Of a stretch of DNA of 64,000 bases, positions 1 through 9,200 are shown piece by piece (within the stretch, counting starts at the first letter, position 1; every line of letters starts with the position of its first letter). The notes beneath the pieces were generated by a model. It was not told the origin of the DNA. It searched no databases and was given only the letters and a program-made list of their open reading frames with translations. A program made the translations under genes and the position numbers. This DNA is from an uncultured Collinsella sp. (GTDB lineage Bacteria; Actinomycetota; Coriobacteriia; Coriobacteriales; Coriobacteriaceae). Where the stretch lies: the NCBI GenBank assembly GCA_900541035.1, contig UQIN01000010.1:1-64000 (forward strand), read 5' to 3'.

Positions 1-124
1 TTTCTGCCGCGATCGCCGTTACGGGGGCGATTCCCGCGGCAAGTGCCACGGAAAGGGCGATGCCCATAGTTGCTCGTCTTGCTCGTCTTGCTCTTCTTGC
101 TCTTCTTGCGAGAATGTCGTTCAT
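1..124 (-). CDS. Secreted protein, N-terminal part (runs off the window)
   Basis: Only the first 41 codons are inside the window. Translation of the minus strand from ATG at 124 gives a basic n-region made of a repeated Ala-Arg-Arg unit, then a hydrophobic core (MGIALSVALAAGIAPVTA) and an AIA^AE-like signal-peptidase site, so the product is exported. A GAGGTG Shine-Dalgarno lies 6-7 bases upstream of the ATG. The Arg-rich stretch is encoded by a 9-bp tandem repeat (see findings). The mature domain is not visible, so no function can be given. It is transcribed divergently from the ABC exporter to its right. Confidence 0.6.
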   Translation of the reverse strand, partial: MNDILARRARRARRARRATMGIALSVALAAGIAPVTAIAAE

Positions 125-226
125 CTCGGCACCTCATTTCAAGGGTTGGCGACTCACTTGGTAGCACTAATGTAAGTATATCAGGCGATTAACCCGCTCT
201 TGAATCTCGCCAGAAATGACGAGTTG

Positions 227-256
227 TTTACGCTTCTTTTGGGCTCACCGTACTAT
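227..256 (+). promoter_or_regulatory. Candidate promoter of the ABC exporter operon
   Basis: TTTACG (227-232) and TACTAT (251-256) are separated by 18 bp, about 45 bp ahead of the exporter start. The match to a sigma-70-type promoter is moderate. The rest of the 125-300 gap is divergent upstream DNA with no other feature seen. Confidence 0.35.
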
Positions 257-300
257 CATGATTCGAATTGAGTGTGAATGATGATAGGGAGCGCCTTTTT

Positions 301-2169
301 ATGATTGAGTTGCTCAGGCGTTTTGGTGGTAAGTTTCGCCGGTATATGGTGATCGGCCCTGCGTGCAAGTTGATCGAAGTGATCTTTGACCTGCTGACGC
401 CGCTCGTGATTGCCCAGATGATCGACAAGGGCATCGGTGCGCACGATGTCAACGCCGTCGTCCACTACGGTATGCTGCTTGGCGCCATGGCTGTGATTGG
501 CATCTCGTTTACGCTCGTCTGCCAAAAGATGGCGGCGCTCACCTCGCAGGGCATGGGCACCGATATTCGCGGCGCGCTCTATGGGCACATCAATAAGCTG
601 AGCTATGCCGAGCTCGATCGCTTTGGCACGCCTTCGCTCATCACGCGCATCACCAACGACGTCAACCAGGTGCAGCTGGCCGTGGCGCTGGGCGTGCGCA
701 TGCTCATTCGCTGGCCCTTCCTGGCGGTGGGTTCCATGGTCGCGGCCCTCGCCATCGACCTTAAGCTCGGCATCATCTTCTTGATCTGCACGCCCGCCAT
801 CGGCCTGGTGTTCTGGTTTGTCATGGCGCGCTGCATCCCGTACTACAAACAGCTGCAGGCAAAGCTCGACCGTATCGCGCTTATCTGCCGCGAGGGCCTT
901 TCGGGCGCCCGCGTGGTCCGCGCCTTTGTGCGCGAAGACCACGAGCGCGAGCGCTTTGCGCAGGCCGCCGACGATCAGGCGCATGTCGCCATCGCGGTGG
1001 GCAAGCTCTCGTCGATCCTCAACCCCGTCACGTTTTTGGTGATGAACCTGGGCGTGTGCGCCATCCTGTGGGTGGGCGGCATCCAGGTCAACGTGGGTGA
1101 GCTCACGCAGGGCCAGGTCATGGCGTTTGTGAACTACATGACGCAGACCCTCACCTCCATCGTGTACGTGGCCAATCTGGTCGTGGTCTTTACCAAAGCG
1201 AGCGCCAGCGCGTCGCGTATCAACGAGGTGCTCAATTGCGTGCCGAGCATTACGGACGAGGGTAACGAGCCGGTCGCGTTACCCCAGGCAAGCGCGGTGG
1301 GCAACGCCGCCCAGGTTCCCGCGCTCAGCTTTAACCACGCGAGCTTCTCCTTTGGCGCGGGCGCCGTCAACGCCGTCAACGACGTGACCCTGGAGCTGCC
1401 ACTGGGCAAGACGCTCGGCATTATCGGCGGTACGGGTAGCGGCAAGTCCACGCTCGTCTCGCTCATTCCGCGCCTGTACGACGCGCGCGAGGGCAGCGTG
1501 AGTGTGATGGGCACCGACGTGCGCGCCTGGCCTCTTGACCAGCTGCGCCATGTGGTCGCGACCGTTCCGCAGCGTGCGTCGCTGGTGAGCGGTACCATCC
1601 GCTCCAACCTGACCTGGCGTGACGAGTCGGCAACCGACGAGGAACTCTGGGCTGCGCTCGACATGGCGCAGGCGAGCGAATTCGTGCACAACAAGCCGCA
1701 AGGCCTGGATGCCCCGGTCGAGGCGGGCGGCAAGAACTTCAGTGGAGGCCAGCGCCAACGCCTGACCATTGCCCGCGCCCTGGTGGGCTCGCCGCAGATT
1801 CTGATCATGGACGACTCCGCTTCGGCGCTCGATTTTAAGACCGATGCGGCACTTCGCCACGCCATTCGCGAGCGCAGTGCGCGCGGTGCCGCCGAGGGCG
1901 GGCTGCCGCTGACCACCGTCATCGTGAGCCAGCGCGTCTCGACCGTGCGCGATGCCGACATGATTTGCGTGCTCGACCACGGTTCGGTCGCGGGCCTGGG
2001 CACGCACGACGAGCTGTACGCGAACTGCCAGCTCTACCGCGAGATCTGCCAGTCGCAGCTTCGCCGCGAGGAGCTCGAGGGGCAGGGGAGCGCGATGCCC
2101 GCGTCCGGCCCGTGTCCCGCGCCCGCGCCATCCACCCCCGCATCCACCTGCGCAAAGGAGGGCTGCTAA
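301..2169 (+). CDS. Heterodimeric ABC exporter, subunit with degenerate ATP site
   Basis: Fused permease-ATPase of the type-IV (ABCB/MsbA-like) exporter fold: about six transmembrane helices in residues 1-300, then a nucleotide-binding domain with Walker A GGTGSGKS (near 376), signature SGGQRQR (near 480) and Walker B ILIMDD. The catalytic Glu after Walker B is Asp and the switch His is Gln (VSQRVS), the pattern of the non-catalytic half of heterodimers such as TM287/288. ATG 301 was chosen over a TTG at 268 because AGGGAG sits 10 bases ahead of it. The next gene starts directly after the stop codon and supplies the partner. Substrate unknown; drugs, lipids or peptides are possible. Confidence 0.9.
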   Translation: MIELLRRFGGKFRRYMVIGPACKLIEVIFDLLTPLVIAQMIDKGIGAHDVNAVVHYGMLLGAMAVIGISFTLVCQKMAALTSQGMGTDIRGALYGHINKLSYAELDRFGTPSLITRITNDVNQVQLAVALGVRMLIRWPFLAVGSMVAALAIDLKLGIIFLICTPAIGLVFWFVMARCIPYYKQLQAKLDRIALICREGLSGARVVRAFVREDHERERFAQAADDQAHVAIAVGKLSSILNPVTFLVMNLGVCAILWVGGIQVNVGELTQGQVMAFVNYMTQTLTSIVYVANLVVVFTKASASASRINEVLNCVPSITDEGNEPVALPQASAVGNAAQVPALSFNHASFSFGAGAVNAVNDVTLELPLGKTLGIIGGTGSGKSTLVSLIPRLYDAREGSVSVMGTDVRAWPLDQLRHVVATVPQRASLVSGTIRSNLTWRDESATDEELWAALDMAQASEFVHNKPQGLDAPVEAGGKNFSGGQRQRLTIARALVGSPQILIMDDSASALDFKTDAALRHAIRERSARGAAEGGLPLTTVIVSQRVSTVRDADMICVLDHGSVAGLGTHDELYANCQLYREICQSQLRREELEGQGSAMPASGPCPAPAPSTPASTCAKEGC

Positions 2170-4029
2170 ATGAACCCGTATACTTCTTCCGGTTCGGTCG
2201 CCACGATGACGGCCAATGTGTCCGGCAACGATAAGCTTAACGACCTGGGCGACGGCCCGCGCCAGCCCGGCGATCCCGAGCGCTATCCCGTGGGCGCGGT
2301 GACCCGTCGCCTGATGGGCTATGTGCGCCCGCATCGCATTTCGTTTACGGCGTCGTTTGTGAGTGCCGCCATCTCGGTGATTCTGCAACTCTATACGCCC
2401 ATCCTCATCGGCGAAGGCATCGACCTCATCGTTGCCGCCGGACAGGTGGACTTCGATGCGCTGCTGCCGCTCGTTACCAAACTCGCGCTCGTCGTGGTGG
2501 GAGCAGCGGCCTTCCAGTGGCTGCAGGGCTATTGCGTCAACCGCCTGTCCTACGAGACGGTGCGCGACATGCGCGTGGAGGCGAGCGACAAGCTCAGCCG
2601 CATGCCGCTCAGCTTTATCGACAGCCATGCCCACGGCGACCTTATGAGCCGCGTGGTCAACGACGTCGACCAGGTGGGCGACGGCCTGCTGCAGGGCTTT
2701 ACCCAGCTCTTTACCGGCGTCATCACTATCGTGGGCACGCTTGCGTTTATGCTGTCCATCAACCTAACCATGACGCTCGTGGTGGTGCTCGTCACGCCGC
2801 TCTCCATCTTTGCGGCCGGCGCCATCGCCAAGCTCTCCAACAAGAGCTTTACGGCTCAGCAGCGCATTCAGGGTCAGCTCGGCGGCCATATCGAGGAGTA
2901 CGTGGGCGAGCAAAAGCTTGTGGATGCGTTTGCCTACGGCCCAAATGCGCAGCAGCGCTTCGATGCCCTCAACGCCGAGCTCTATACGGCGGGCGAGCGC
3001 GCACAGTTTATGGGTTCGCTTTCCAACCCCGGCACGCGCTTTATCAACAACATCATCTACGCCGTGGTCGCCGTGATCGGCTGCGTGGGCGTGATCACGG
3101 GCGTGCCCGCGGCGCTCACGGTGGGCGGCGTGCAGATCTTCCTGTCCTACGCCAACCAGTACACCAAGCCGTTCAACGAGGTCACCAACGTCATTACGCA
3201 GATCCAGACGGCCTATGCCTCGGCCCGCCGCATGTTTGCGCTGCTCGATGCGCGCGAGCAGGAGCCCGACGCTGTGGATGCCATTGAGCTCACTGCTCCG
3301 CAGGGCGAGGTCGCCTTTGAGCATGTGGACTTTAGCTACGTGCCCGACCGCAAGCTGCTGCAGAACATCTGCATCGACGCCAAGCCCGGCATGCGGTTTG
3401 CCCTGGTCGGTCCCACGGGCTGCGGCAAGACGACGCTCATCAATCTGCTGCTGCGCTTTTACGATATCGATGCCGGGCGCATCGTGGTCGACGGTCGCTC
3501 CTCGCGCGACTACACGCGTGAGAGCCTGCGCCGCGCCTTTGGCATGGTGCTGCAGGACACCTGGCTGTTCGAGGGCACGGTGGCCCAGAACATTGCCTAC
3601 GGTTGCCCCGACGCCACGCGCGAGCAGATTATCGAGGCGGCTAAGCGCGCGCACGCGCACAAGTTTATCGTGCAGCTGCCGCAGGGCTACGACACGGTGA
3701 TCGGCGAGGACGGCGGCACGTTTAGCCAGGGCCAAAAGCAGCTGCTGTGCATCGCGCGTGTCATGCTCACCGACCCGGCGATTCTGCTGCTGGACGAGGC
3801 AACCTCGAGCATCGATACCCGCACCGAGCTACAGGTGCAGGCGGCATTCGACGAGCTCATGGCCGGCCGCACAAGCTTTGTCGTGGCGCATCGCCTGTCG
3901 ACGATCCGCAACGCCGACTGCATTCTGGTCATGCGCGACGGCCAGATTATCGAGCGCGGCACGCACGACGAGCTGCTAGCGGCAGGCGGCTTCTACGCCG
4001 AGCTCTACCGCAGCCAGTTTGCCCAGTAG
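2170..4029 (+). CDS. Heterodimeric ABC exporter, catalytic subunit
   Basis: Partner of the preceding exporter half; its ATG follows that gene's TAA with no gap, so the two are translationally coupled. It has an N-terminal cytoplasmic extension of about 45 residues, a six-helix membrane domain, and an ATPase domain with Walker A GPTGCGKT (near 414), canonical Walker B and Glu (ILLLDEATS, near 537) and switch His (VVAHRLS). Its signature is non-canonical (FSQGQ rather than SGGQ). That signature would face the degenerate Walker site of the partner, so the dimer is predicted to have one working and one degenerate ATP site. Length (619 aa) is usual for the family. Confidence 0.9.
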   Translation: MNPYTSSGSVATMTANVSGNDKLNDLGDGPRQPGDPERYPVGAVTRRLMGYVRPHRISFTASFVSAAISVILQLYTPILIGEGIDLIVAAGQVDFDALLPLVTKLALVVVGAAAFQWLQGYCVNRLSYETVRDMRVEASDKLSRMPLSFIDSHAHGDLMSRVVNDVDQVGDGLLQGFTQLFTGVITIVGTLAFMLSINLTMTLVVVLVTPLSIFAAGAIAKLSNKSFTAQQRIQGQLGGHIEEYVGEQKLVDAFAYGPNAQQRFDALNAELYTAGERAQFMGSLSNPGTRFINNIIYAVVAVIGCVGVITGVPAALTVGGVQIFLSYANQYTKPFNEVTNVITQIQTAYASARRMFALLDAREQEPDAVDAIELTAPQGEVAFEHVDFSYVPDRKLLQNICIDAKPGMRFALVGPTGCGKTTLINLLLRFYDIDAGRIVVDGRSSRDYTRESLRRAFGMVLQDTWLFEGTVAQNIAYGCPDATREQIIEAAKRAHAHKFIVQLPQGYDTVIGEDGGTFSQGQKQLLCIARVMLTDPAILLLDEATSSIDTRTELQVQAAFDELMAGRTSFVVAHRLSTIRNADCILVMRDGQIIERGTHDELLAAGGFYAELYRSQFAQ

Positions 4030-4045
4030 GGGCTACCGATTAGCG

Positions 4046-4064
4046 GCAGATGGTTTACATCTGC
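4046..4064 (+). terminator. Weak hairpin after the ABC exporter
   Basis: GCAGATG and CATCTGC flank a 5-nt loop, followed by a short T-rich stretch. It may be a weak terminator. A separate T- and A-rich stretch to 4134 probably holds the promoter of the next gene. Confidence 0.3.
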
Positions 4065-4140
4065 GTTGTTAGTACTAAGATATTCATCTAATAAATTGCA
4101 TTAGTGGCTTTAGTTTTGGGGGAAACGAGGCAACGTGACT

Positions 4141-4692
4141 ATGACGTGCTCTTTGGTGGTTAACAGCAAGAGCGGTAATACCAGGATGGTTTCGGGCGCG
4201 ATCAAGCGCGCTCTGCAGGCTGCGGGCGTTGAGTTTGTCCATGCCGCGGCGTTGAGCGACGATGCGGATGCAGATCAGGTTGCGCTCGAGGCGCAGGGCG
4301 CCTGCGCGGCCGACACGGTGCTCGTCGGTTTTTGGTGCGACAAGGGCGCGTGCACGCCTTCGGTCGCGGCGTTGCTCTCCGCCTTGCACGGCAAGCGCGT
4401 CTTCCTGTTTGGCACCTGCGGTTTTGGCGCCGACCAGAGCTATTACCAGCAGATTATCGACCGCGTAACTTCCAATTTGGCTGGGGATGCCGAGCTTGCG
4501 GGCTGGGCAATGTGCCAGGGCAAGATGGGCCCCGCGGTCAAGCAGCGCTACGAGGCCATGCTCGAGCAAGATCCCGACAACGCCCGATTTAAGATGCTGC
4601 TCGACAACTGGGTTGCCGCGAAGGACCATCCCACCAAGGAAGATCTGGATAACATGGCTGCAGCCGCCAAGAAGGCCGTGCTGGGGGAGTAG
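4141..4692 (+). CDS. Flavodoxin-like protein
   Basis: A short protein (183 aa from ATG 4141) with the FMN phosphate-binding loop of flavodoxins at the N-terminus: a beta strand followed by NSKSGNTR (residues 8-15). The family binds FMN and transfers electrons. The middle holds FWCDKG and FGTCGFG-type loops resembling those around the flavin ring. The C-terminal third is helical and Lys/Asp-rich. An in-frame GTG at 4135 is an alternative start; ATG is preferred because GAGG (4127-4130) is then 10 bases away instead of 4. It appears monocistronic, between an ABC exporter and a repeat element. The redox partner is unknown. Confidence 0.75.
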   Translation: MTCSLVVNSKSGNTRMVSGAIKRALQAAGVEFVHAAALSDDADADQVALEAQGACAADTVLVGFWCDKGACTPSVAALLSALHGKRVFLFGTCGFGADQSYYQQIIDRVTSNLAGDAELAGWAMCQGKMGPAVKQRYEAMLEQDPDNARFKMLLDNWVAAKDHPTKEDLDNMAAAAKKAVLGE

Positions 4693-4734
4693 CTCCCATC
4701 GCTGACGGCGGTCGGTCCATCTTTCTAAATGAAA

Positions 4735-4863
4735 CGTCCTCCCGGGCGTCGGGGCACGAAGTTCCCTGCTCTACAGTCCTGCGCAAGACGAAGGCCACAT
4801 TAAGTGGCCTTCTTTGCGTGCGGAACTCGCGATGAACTTCGTGCCCCGACGCCCGGGAGGACG
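4735..4863 (+). repeat. Family A hairpin element, copy A1
   Basis: Two 30-bp perfectly complementary arms (4735-4764 and 4834-4863) enclose a core with an inner hairpin: AAGGCCAC, loop ATTAA, GTGGCCTT (4791-4811). The same layout recurs at 18942-19070 in the same orientation and at 19414-19546 in the opposite orientation, with different arm sequence in the latter. It is followed by homologous leader DNA and the 62-bp array. No coding potential is evident. A structured RNA, a hairpin mobile element or a strong bidirectional stem are all possible. Confidence 0.8.
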
Positions 4864-4922
4864 CCTCTTTATTGATGGGAGGCCTGATAGGTCGATGGTT
4901 CCGTGCCCGGATGCGTCCAAAG

Positions 4923-5370
4923 TGGGACGGGCTTTCCGGATGGGCGGGCTTTCGAAAAATGCGTCCCGGAATTTGCCTTTGGAATGGGACGTAGTTTCCC
5001 GTTGAGGTGCTTTGCGGAAAGTGCATCCCACTCTGGGCGGTCGAAGTGGGACACACTTTCCCAAAGGCGCTCCAACGGGAAATTGCGTCCCATTATTCGG
5101 TCAAGAAACGGGATGCATTTTCCCAATGAGAGCAAAACCGGAAAATGCATCCCACAATCAGCCCTCAAAGTGGGACGCCGTTTCCCAATGAGGCTCAAGC
5201 GGAAAATGCATCCCGGAATTTGCGCTCAAAGTGGGATGCGGTTTCCGGTTGAGGGTCTAAGGGGAAAATGCGTCCCAGAATCGACGCTTGAAATGGGATG
5301 CAGTTTCCCGATGAGGCACTCGATGGAAAATACATCCCAGAAATGGCCTTTGAGCTGGGATAAGATTTCC
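4923..5370 (+). repeat. Tandem array of 62-bp palindromic units (array 1)
   Basis: Eight unit starts (TGGGA-type) fall at 4923, 4985, 5047, 5109, 5171, 5232, 5294 and 5356, a spacing of 62 bp with one of 61. Each unit reads TGGGAYGC, TTTCC, about 15 variable bases, GGAAA, TGCRTCCCA, so each can fold into a hairpin of about 46 nt. The last unit is incomplete. Because 62 is not a multiple of 3, the frame shifts every unit, so open frames across the array on both strands are not taken as genes. A shorter array of the same unit lies at 19129-19330. Confidence 0.85.
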
Positions 5371-5388
5371 GCGGCATCTCGGATTCTC

Positions 5389-5424
5389 AAAAATGAGACA
5401 CGCCGTTGGCGAAAATGAGACACG
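5389..5424 (+). promoter_or_regulatory. Direct repeats AAAATGAGACACG upstream of surface protein
   Basis: Two copies of AAAATGAGACACG start 22 bp apart (ATG at 5393 and 5415), about two helical turns. A weaker third copy, AAAAATGAGTCAAC, lies around 5454-5467. Their place just ahead of the surface-protein gene suggests binding sites for a regulator; no regulator can be named. Confidence 0.4.
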
Positions 5425-5493
5425 TGATATCGGGCATCGGACGTATCATTTGCAAAAATGAGTCAACTCCACTCGAATAAAGCGAGGTCCCTC

Positions 5494-6177
5494 ATGTACG
5501 TTCCACACCCCCGTATCCGTAGGCTGTCGAAAATCCCGCTTGTTGGGACGGCGGCGCTTGCTGCGCTGATCGCCACGAGCGTCGCCTGTTTCACGGCGGC
5601 TCCCAACGTCGCCCAGGCGGCCGACGCGCCTGAGATCACCGATATGACCGAGCAGGACTATAGCGATTTGGGCCTGGGCACGAGCGAGGACATTCCGGCC
5701 GATACCGTTGGCCCCTATTCCACCGATACCCCCACGACGTTTGCCACGCGCAGCGAGGTCTATATGGCAGCTAACGGCAGCCATGGCAATCGCTACACTC
5801 TGCGCGACAAGCTCGAGAGCGTCGAGCGCGGCGATATTGGCGGCAGCAGCAAACTCACCGATGGCTATGGAAGTGTGTGGGGCGCCGCAAAGTTCTGGCA
5901 AAACGTCAACAACTTCGATACGAACAGCGACCTCTACAAGCATAGCGACTACGGTGGCGGCACCTGGTCGTATTTGAGCAACAATGAGTCCTCGACGGTG
6001 CTCGCCAACGACAACAACGGCTTCTCGGGCATTCACGCCACAAGCGTTGAGTTCTGCAGCGATGCCAGTACAGGCAAAAAGAGCCGCGTTGCCGAGCTTC
6101 GTGCCTACGGCGACAGCTCGTCCACGACGATCGACGGCAAGTCGTACGCCGGAAAGGTTGAGCTGGTCCTCTATTAG
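5494..6177 (+). CDS. Cell-surface protein, N-terminal part ending at an in-frame TAG
   Basis: Signal peptide: a basic start, a hydrophobic stretch (LVGTAALAALIATSVACF) and an AQA^AD cleavage site. ATG 5494 is preferred over ATG 5458 because GCGAGG stands 6 bases ahead of it. The mature part is acidic and Gly/Ser-rich and ends in VELVLY followed by TAG (6175-6177). The frame stays open beyond the TAG for over 3.4 kb with matching composition, so this piece and the next are halves of one protein of about 1,367 residues. It is a pseudogene in this strain, a read-through gene or a sequencing error. No catalytic motif is seen. Confidence 0.6.
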   Translation: MYVPHPRIRRLSKIPLVGTAALAALIATSVACFTAAPNVAQAADAPEITDMTEQDYSDLGLGTSEDIPADTVGPYSTDTPTTFATRSEVYMAANGSHGNRYTLRDKLESVERGDIGGSSKLTDGYGSVWGAAKFWQNVNNFDTNSDLYKHSDYGGGTWSYLSNNESSTVLANDNNGFSGIHATSVEFCSDASTGKKSRVAELRAYGDSSSTTIDGKSYAGKVELVLY

Positions 6178-6219
6178 TTTAGCAACGGGCGCACGCGCAG
6201 CCTTGATACGCGCCTGTCG

Positions 6220-9200
6220 GTGACGGTCAACACCAATATGATGGACGGAGGCCGTTTTAAGTATCTGAACGCCGGTTACCTGCAAGAGCACGACGCCGTC
6301 TTTGATGTCGAGGCGGGCAATGTCGATGGCGACGGCGTCGACGAGCTTTTTGTCTACGCGGGCTGCTATGTCGACGAGAACGGCGTGCGCAAGGCTGTAG
6401 TCGACATGTATGACTTGGAGGGCGGCAACTGGAAGCAAAGCGTCGTCAAGATCGATGCCGGTAACGCCGCGGACTACACCACGCACAACAAGGGCGGGAA
6501 CGACTCCTGGACGCAGCTTCAGTCAGCTCCTGTCGTTTCGCTAGCGGCCGGCGACCTCGATCGCGATTTTTGCGATGACCTCGCCATCGTGGTCTCGGCA
6601 CCCTACGGCAAGAAGAATATTGATAAGTCGACGCATTGCGAGCTGTTTTCGTGGGATGCATCCAAGGGTGCGCTCGTCCATGTCGATGCTCTGGGCGACG
6701 CGGGCGCAATCTCCCTCTCCGCGAACGGCAAGACCATGGTCGCTGCGAATGCGACGTTCGGCACGTTTGCCGCCTACGATGAAGAAGGAAAGAAGACGGG
6801 TGAAACCGTCACGGGCCTTATTCTTGCGGGCTATGACTGGCAACGCAGCGCTTTTGATTACGGCGCTTCTGACGGCAGCAAGGGGCTGTACGGCGCGCTG
6901 TACCGCTACGCGTATTTTGACTCGGAGTCTGGCGAGTTCAAGCTTTCCGATTGTAAGGAATACAGAGACGGGCTCCTCGCCTCCTATGGGCTGATGCATG
7001 TGCCCAACAGCGCATGGAAGGATAGCGCTCAGGATAAGCGCTATCCGTGCACCTTGGCGCCTATTGCCCTTGCCGCTGCCAACCTTGACGGCCTGTCCGA
7101 GCAGCTGGCGGTTGACGAGGTGCTCGTGGGCGGCGATGTGTTCCGCGACTTTGCCTGCAACACGGCACAGAGCGGGGCTCAGGGCTTGGGGTCCATGGTC
7201 GGAACCATGAGCATGAGCGGTCAGCAATACAACAGCAGCAACAAGCATGACCACAAGGGTATAGAGCAGGTGTGGATCAGCGACGTCAAGGCGGGCAGCG
7301 TCTCGGGTTCGGACCGCTATAACGAGAGCTTTATCGCCGTGGTGGGCAAGCACCGCGACGAGGACCTGCGCAAGAACGATGACTACTATTGGATGACCGC
7401 CTCGCATTTTTCGCTCGACGAGAACGGAAAGGTGCGCCGCGGCGAGGAGCAGGTGATTAGCGAGAGCAACCGTCGCGGCACTACCTACGGCACATTTATC
7501 TCGCTCGCGCTGCCCGATGTCGACAACGACAGCGTCAAGATCACGTACAAGGACCGCTACAAGGTCTATACCAACCCGCGCGTGCTTGCCGTGCTGCAGG
7601 ATGCGCCCTATGTTGAGGATCTGGAGCAGGCATACGGCTATCTGGTGTTGGGCGGCACGTCATACGGAGAGGAAAAGGGCACGGGGACATCCCAGGGCTA
7701 TACCATTGGCGCCGAGTTGGGCGTTGCCGTCGAGGTGCAGACCGGTCCGCCCCTGGTCGCGATGAATGCTTCAGTCGATTTTGCCGCCGAGGGATGCTAT
7801 GACTACCGGAGCGAGCGCACGGTCAGCGCAAGCGTAAGCTATGAGTCGCATGCCGGCGAGGGTGACAAGGCCGTGCTCTACACGATTCCGATGGTCTATT
7901 ACGAGTATGAGATCGAAAATGAGGAAACTGGTGGCAAGGGCGTGATGGCGGCGCCCGTGTCGCTCGGCGCGCAGACCTCGGTCGTTAATGTCGAGGCCTA
8001 TGACCGCATTGCCAAACAGCACAATATGACGCCGCTCAGCTACTTTTTGACCAACCGGTCGGGAGAACCCGGAACCTATCAAACGACGCTCAACGGCGAG
8101 ACTCCCGTTGGGGATTCCTTTGGCCTGGGCAAGCCTGGCGTAACGCGCGCCTACACGCACGATGGGTTTAACGGCGCCGCCGCGCAGTCGGGGGCGAGCA
8201 TTGAGCAGACCATCGAAGTCGAGGAGGGCAAGGAGCAGGAGCTCGAGCTCGGCTTGACGCTGAACGGCAGCGTTGTCATGGGCGCGAAGCTTGCAAAGCA
8301 CGAGTTATTTGGCGGCCTGTGCTTTGGTGCCAACGCCGGCTTTACTACGGGTAACTCCTCGAGTGAATCGACCGAATACGGCGGCACCGTCGACAACCTG
8401 CCCGAGGCCGCGAAGGATAAGTACGGCTTTGCGTGGCGCCTGGGCGTCAACGCGGTGGATGTCAACAAGTTCGAGGACGGCTCGGGCGACAAACTCGGCA
8501 CCAAGGACACCGATCAGTTCTGGATCGTGGGCTATGACGTCAAGGACGTCCAGGTGCCCGACGCGCCGGCCGTGACGGGCTTTACGGCAAACGCCGTTGA
8601 TTCGACAAGCATCACCTTTAGCTGGGACGATGTGCTCGCAAAGAAGGACGGCTTTAGCTACGGCGTGGGCATGCTGCAGAGTAACGCGGCCGACGCCATC
8701 GTCAACAGCTGGAAGATCGCCGACAACACGCAGACCTCGCTTATCTGGGATGGGTTGTTGCCGAATACGGAGTACCGATTCGCCATTGCCGCCGTTAAGA
8801 ACGGATCTACGATTGAGACGGGTATTCGCTCGGCAATCATCACGGTCAAGACCATGCCCGACGGCATGACGATGACCGTGAGCGGACCTGCGGCGGATAC
8901 AGCGGAGAGGTCGGCCCTCGAGTATGACTCTTCGGTCGAGTGCGCGGAGGGAGACAAGTTGACGCTTTCGGCGATCGGGCATGTGACGCAGCGCAATGCC
9001 GACGGCAGTGAAACGGAGCTGGCGCCGTCGTATATCTGGTACCGCAAGGTTCGCGGCGAGACCGCGTTCCAGCTCGTGGGCGCCGACGGCAACCTCCAAG
9101 CCGGAACGGCCTCAACGCTCGAGATTGACCTGACCGCAGACGATGACGGCGCGCAGTACTACTGCCACGTGGGATACACCAACGTTGGCCTCGATACCGG

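Noticed and set aside
268..300. TTG start giving 11 extra residues on the first ABC exporter gene
   Set aside because: AGGGAG is placed correctly for ATG 301, lies inside the proposed extension, and the extra residues have no counterpart in the family.
4923..5370. CRISPR array
   Set aside because: Units are palindromes of 62 bp with no short exact repeat alternating with unique spacers, and no cas genes lie nearby.
4903..5418. Open reading frame of 171 codons across the 62-bp array, and several on the other strand
   Set aside because: The 62-bp period shifts the frame each unit, all frames on both strands stay open because of composition, and no ribosome site or domain is present. The DNA is a palindromic repeat array.
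6175..6177. TAG as a pyrrolysine or selenocysteine-type recoding codon
   Set aside because: Selenocysteine uses TGA, and no pyrrolysine genes or special element are visible. RF1, which reads UAG, is encoded normally in this window.
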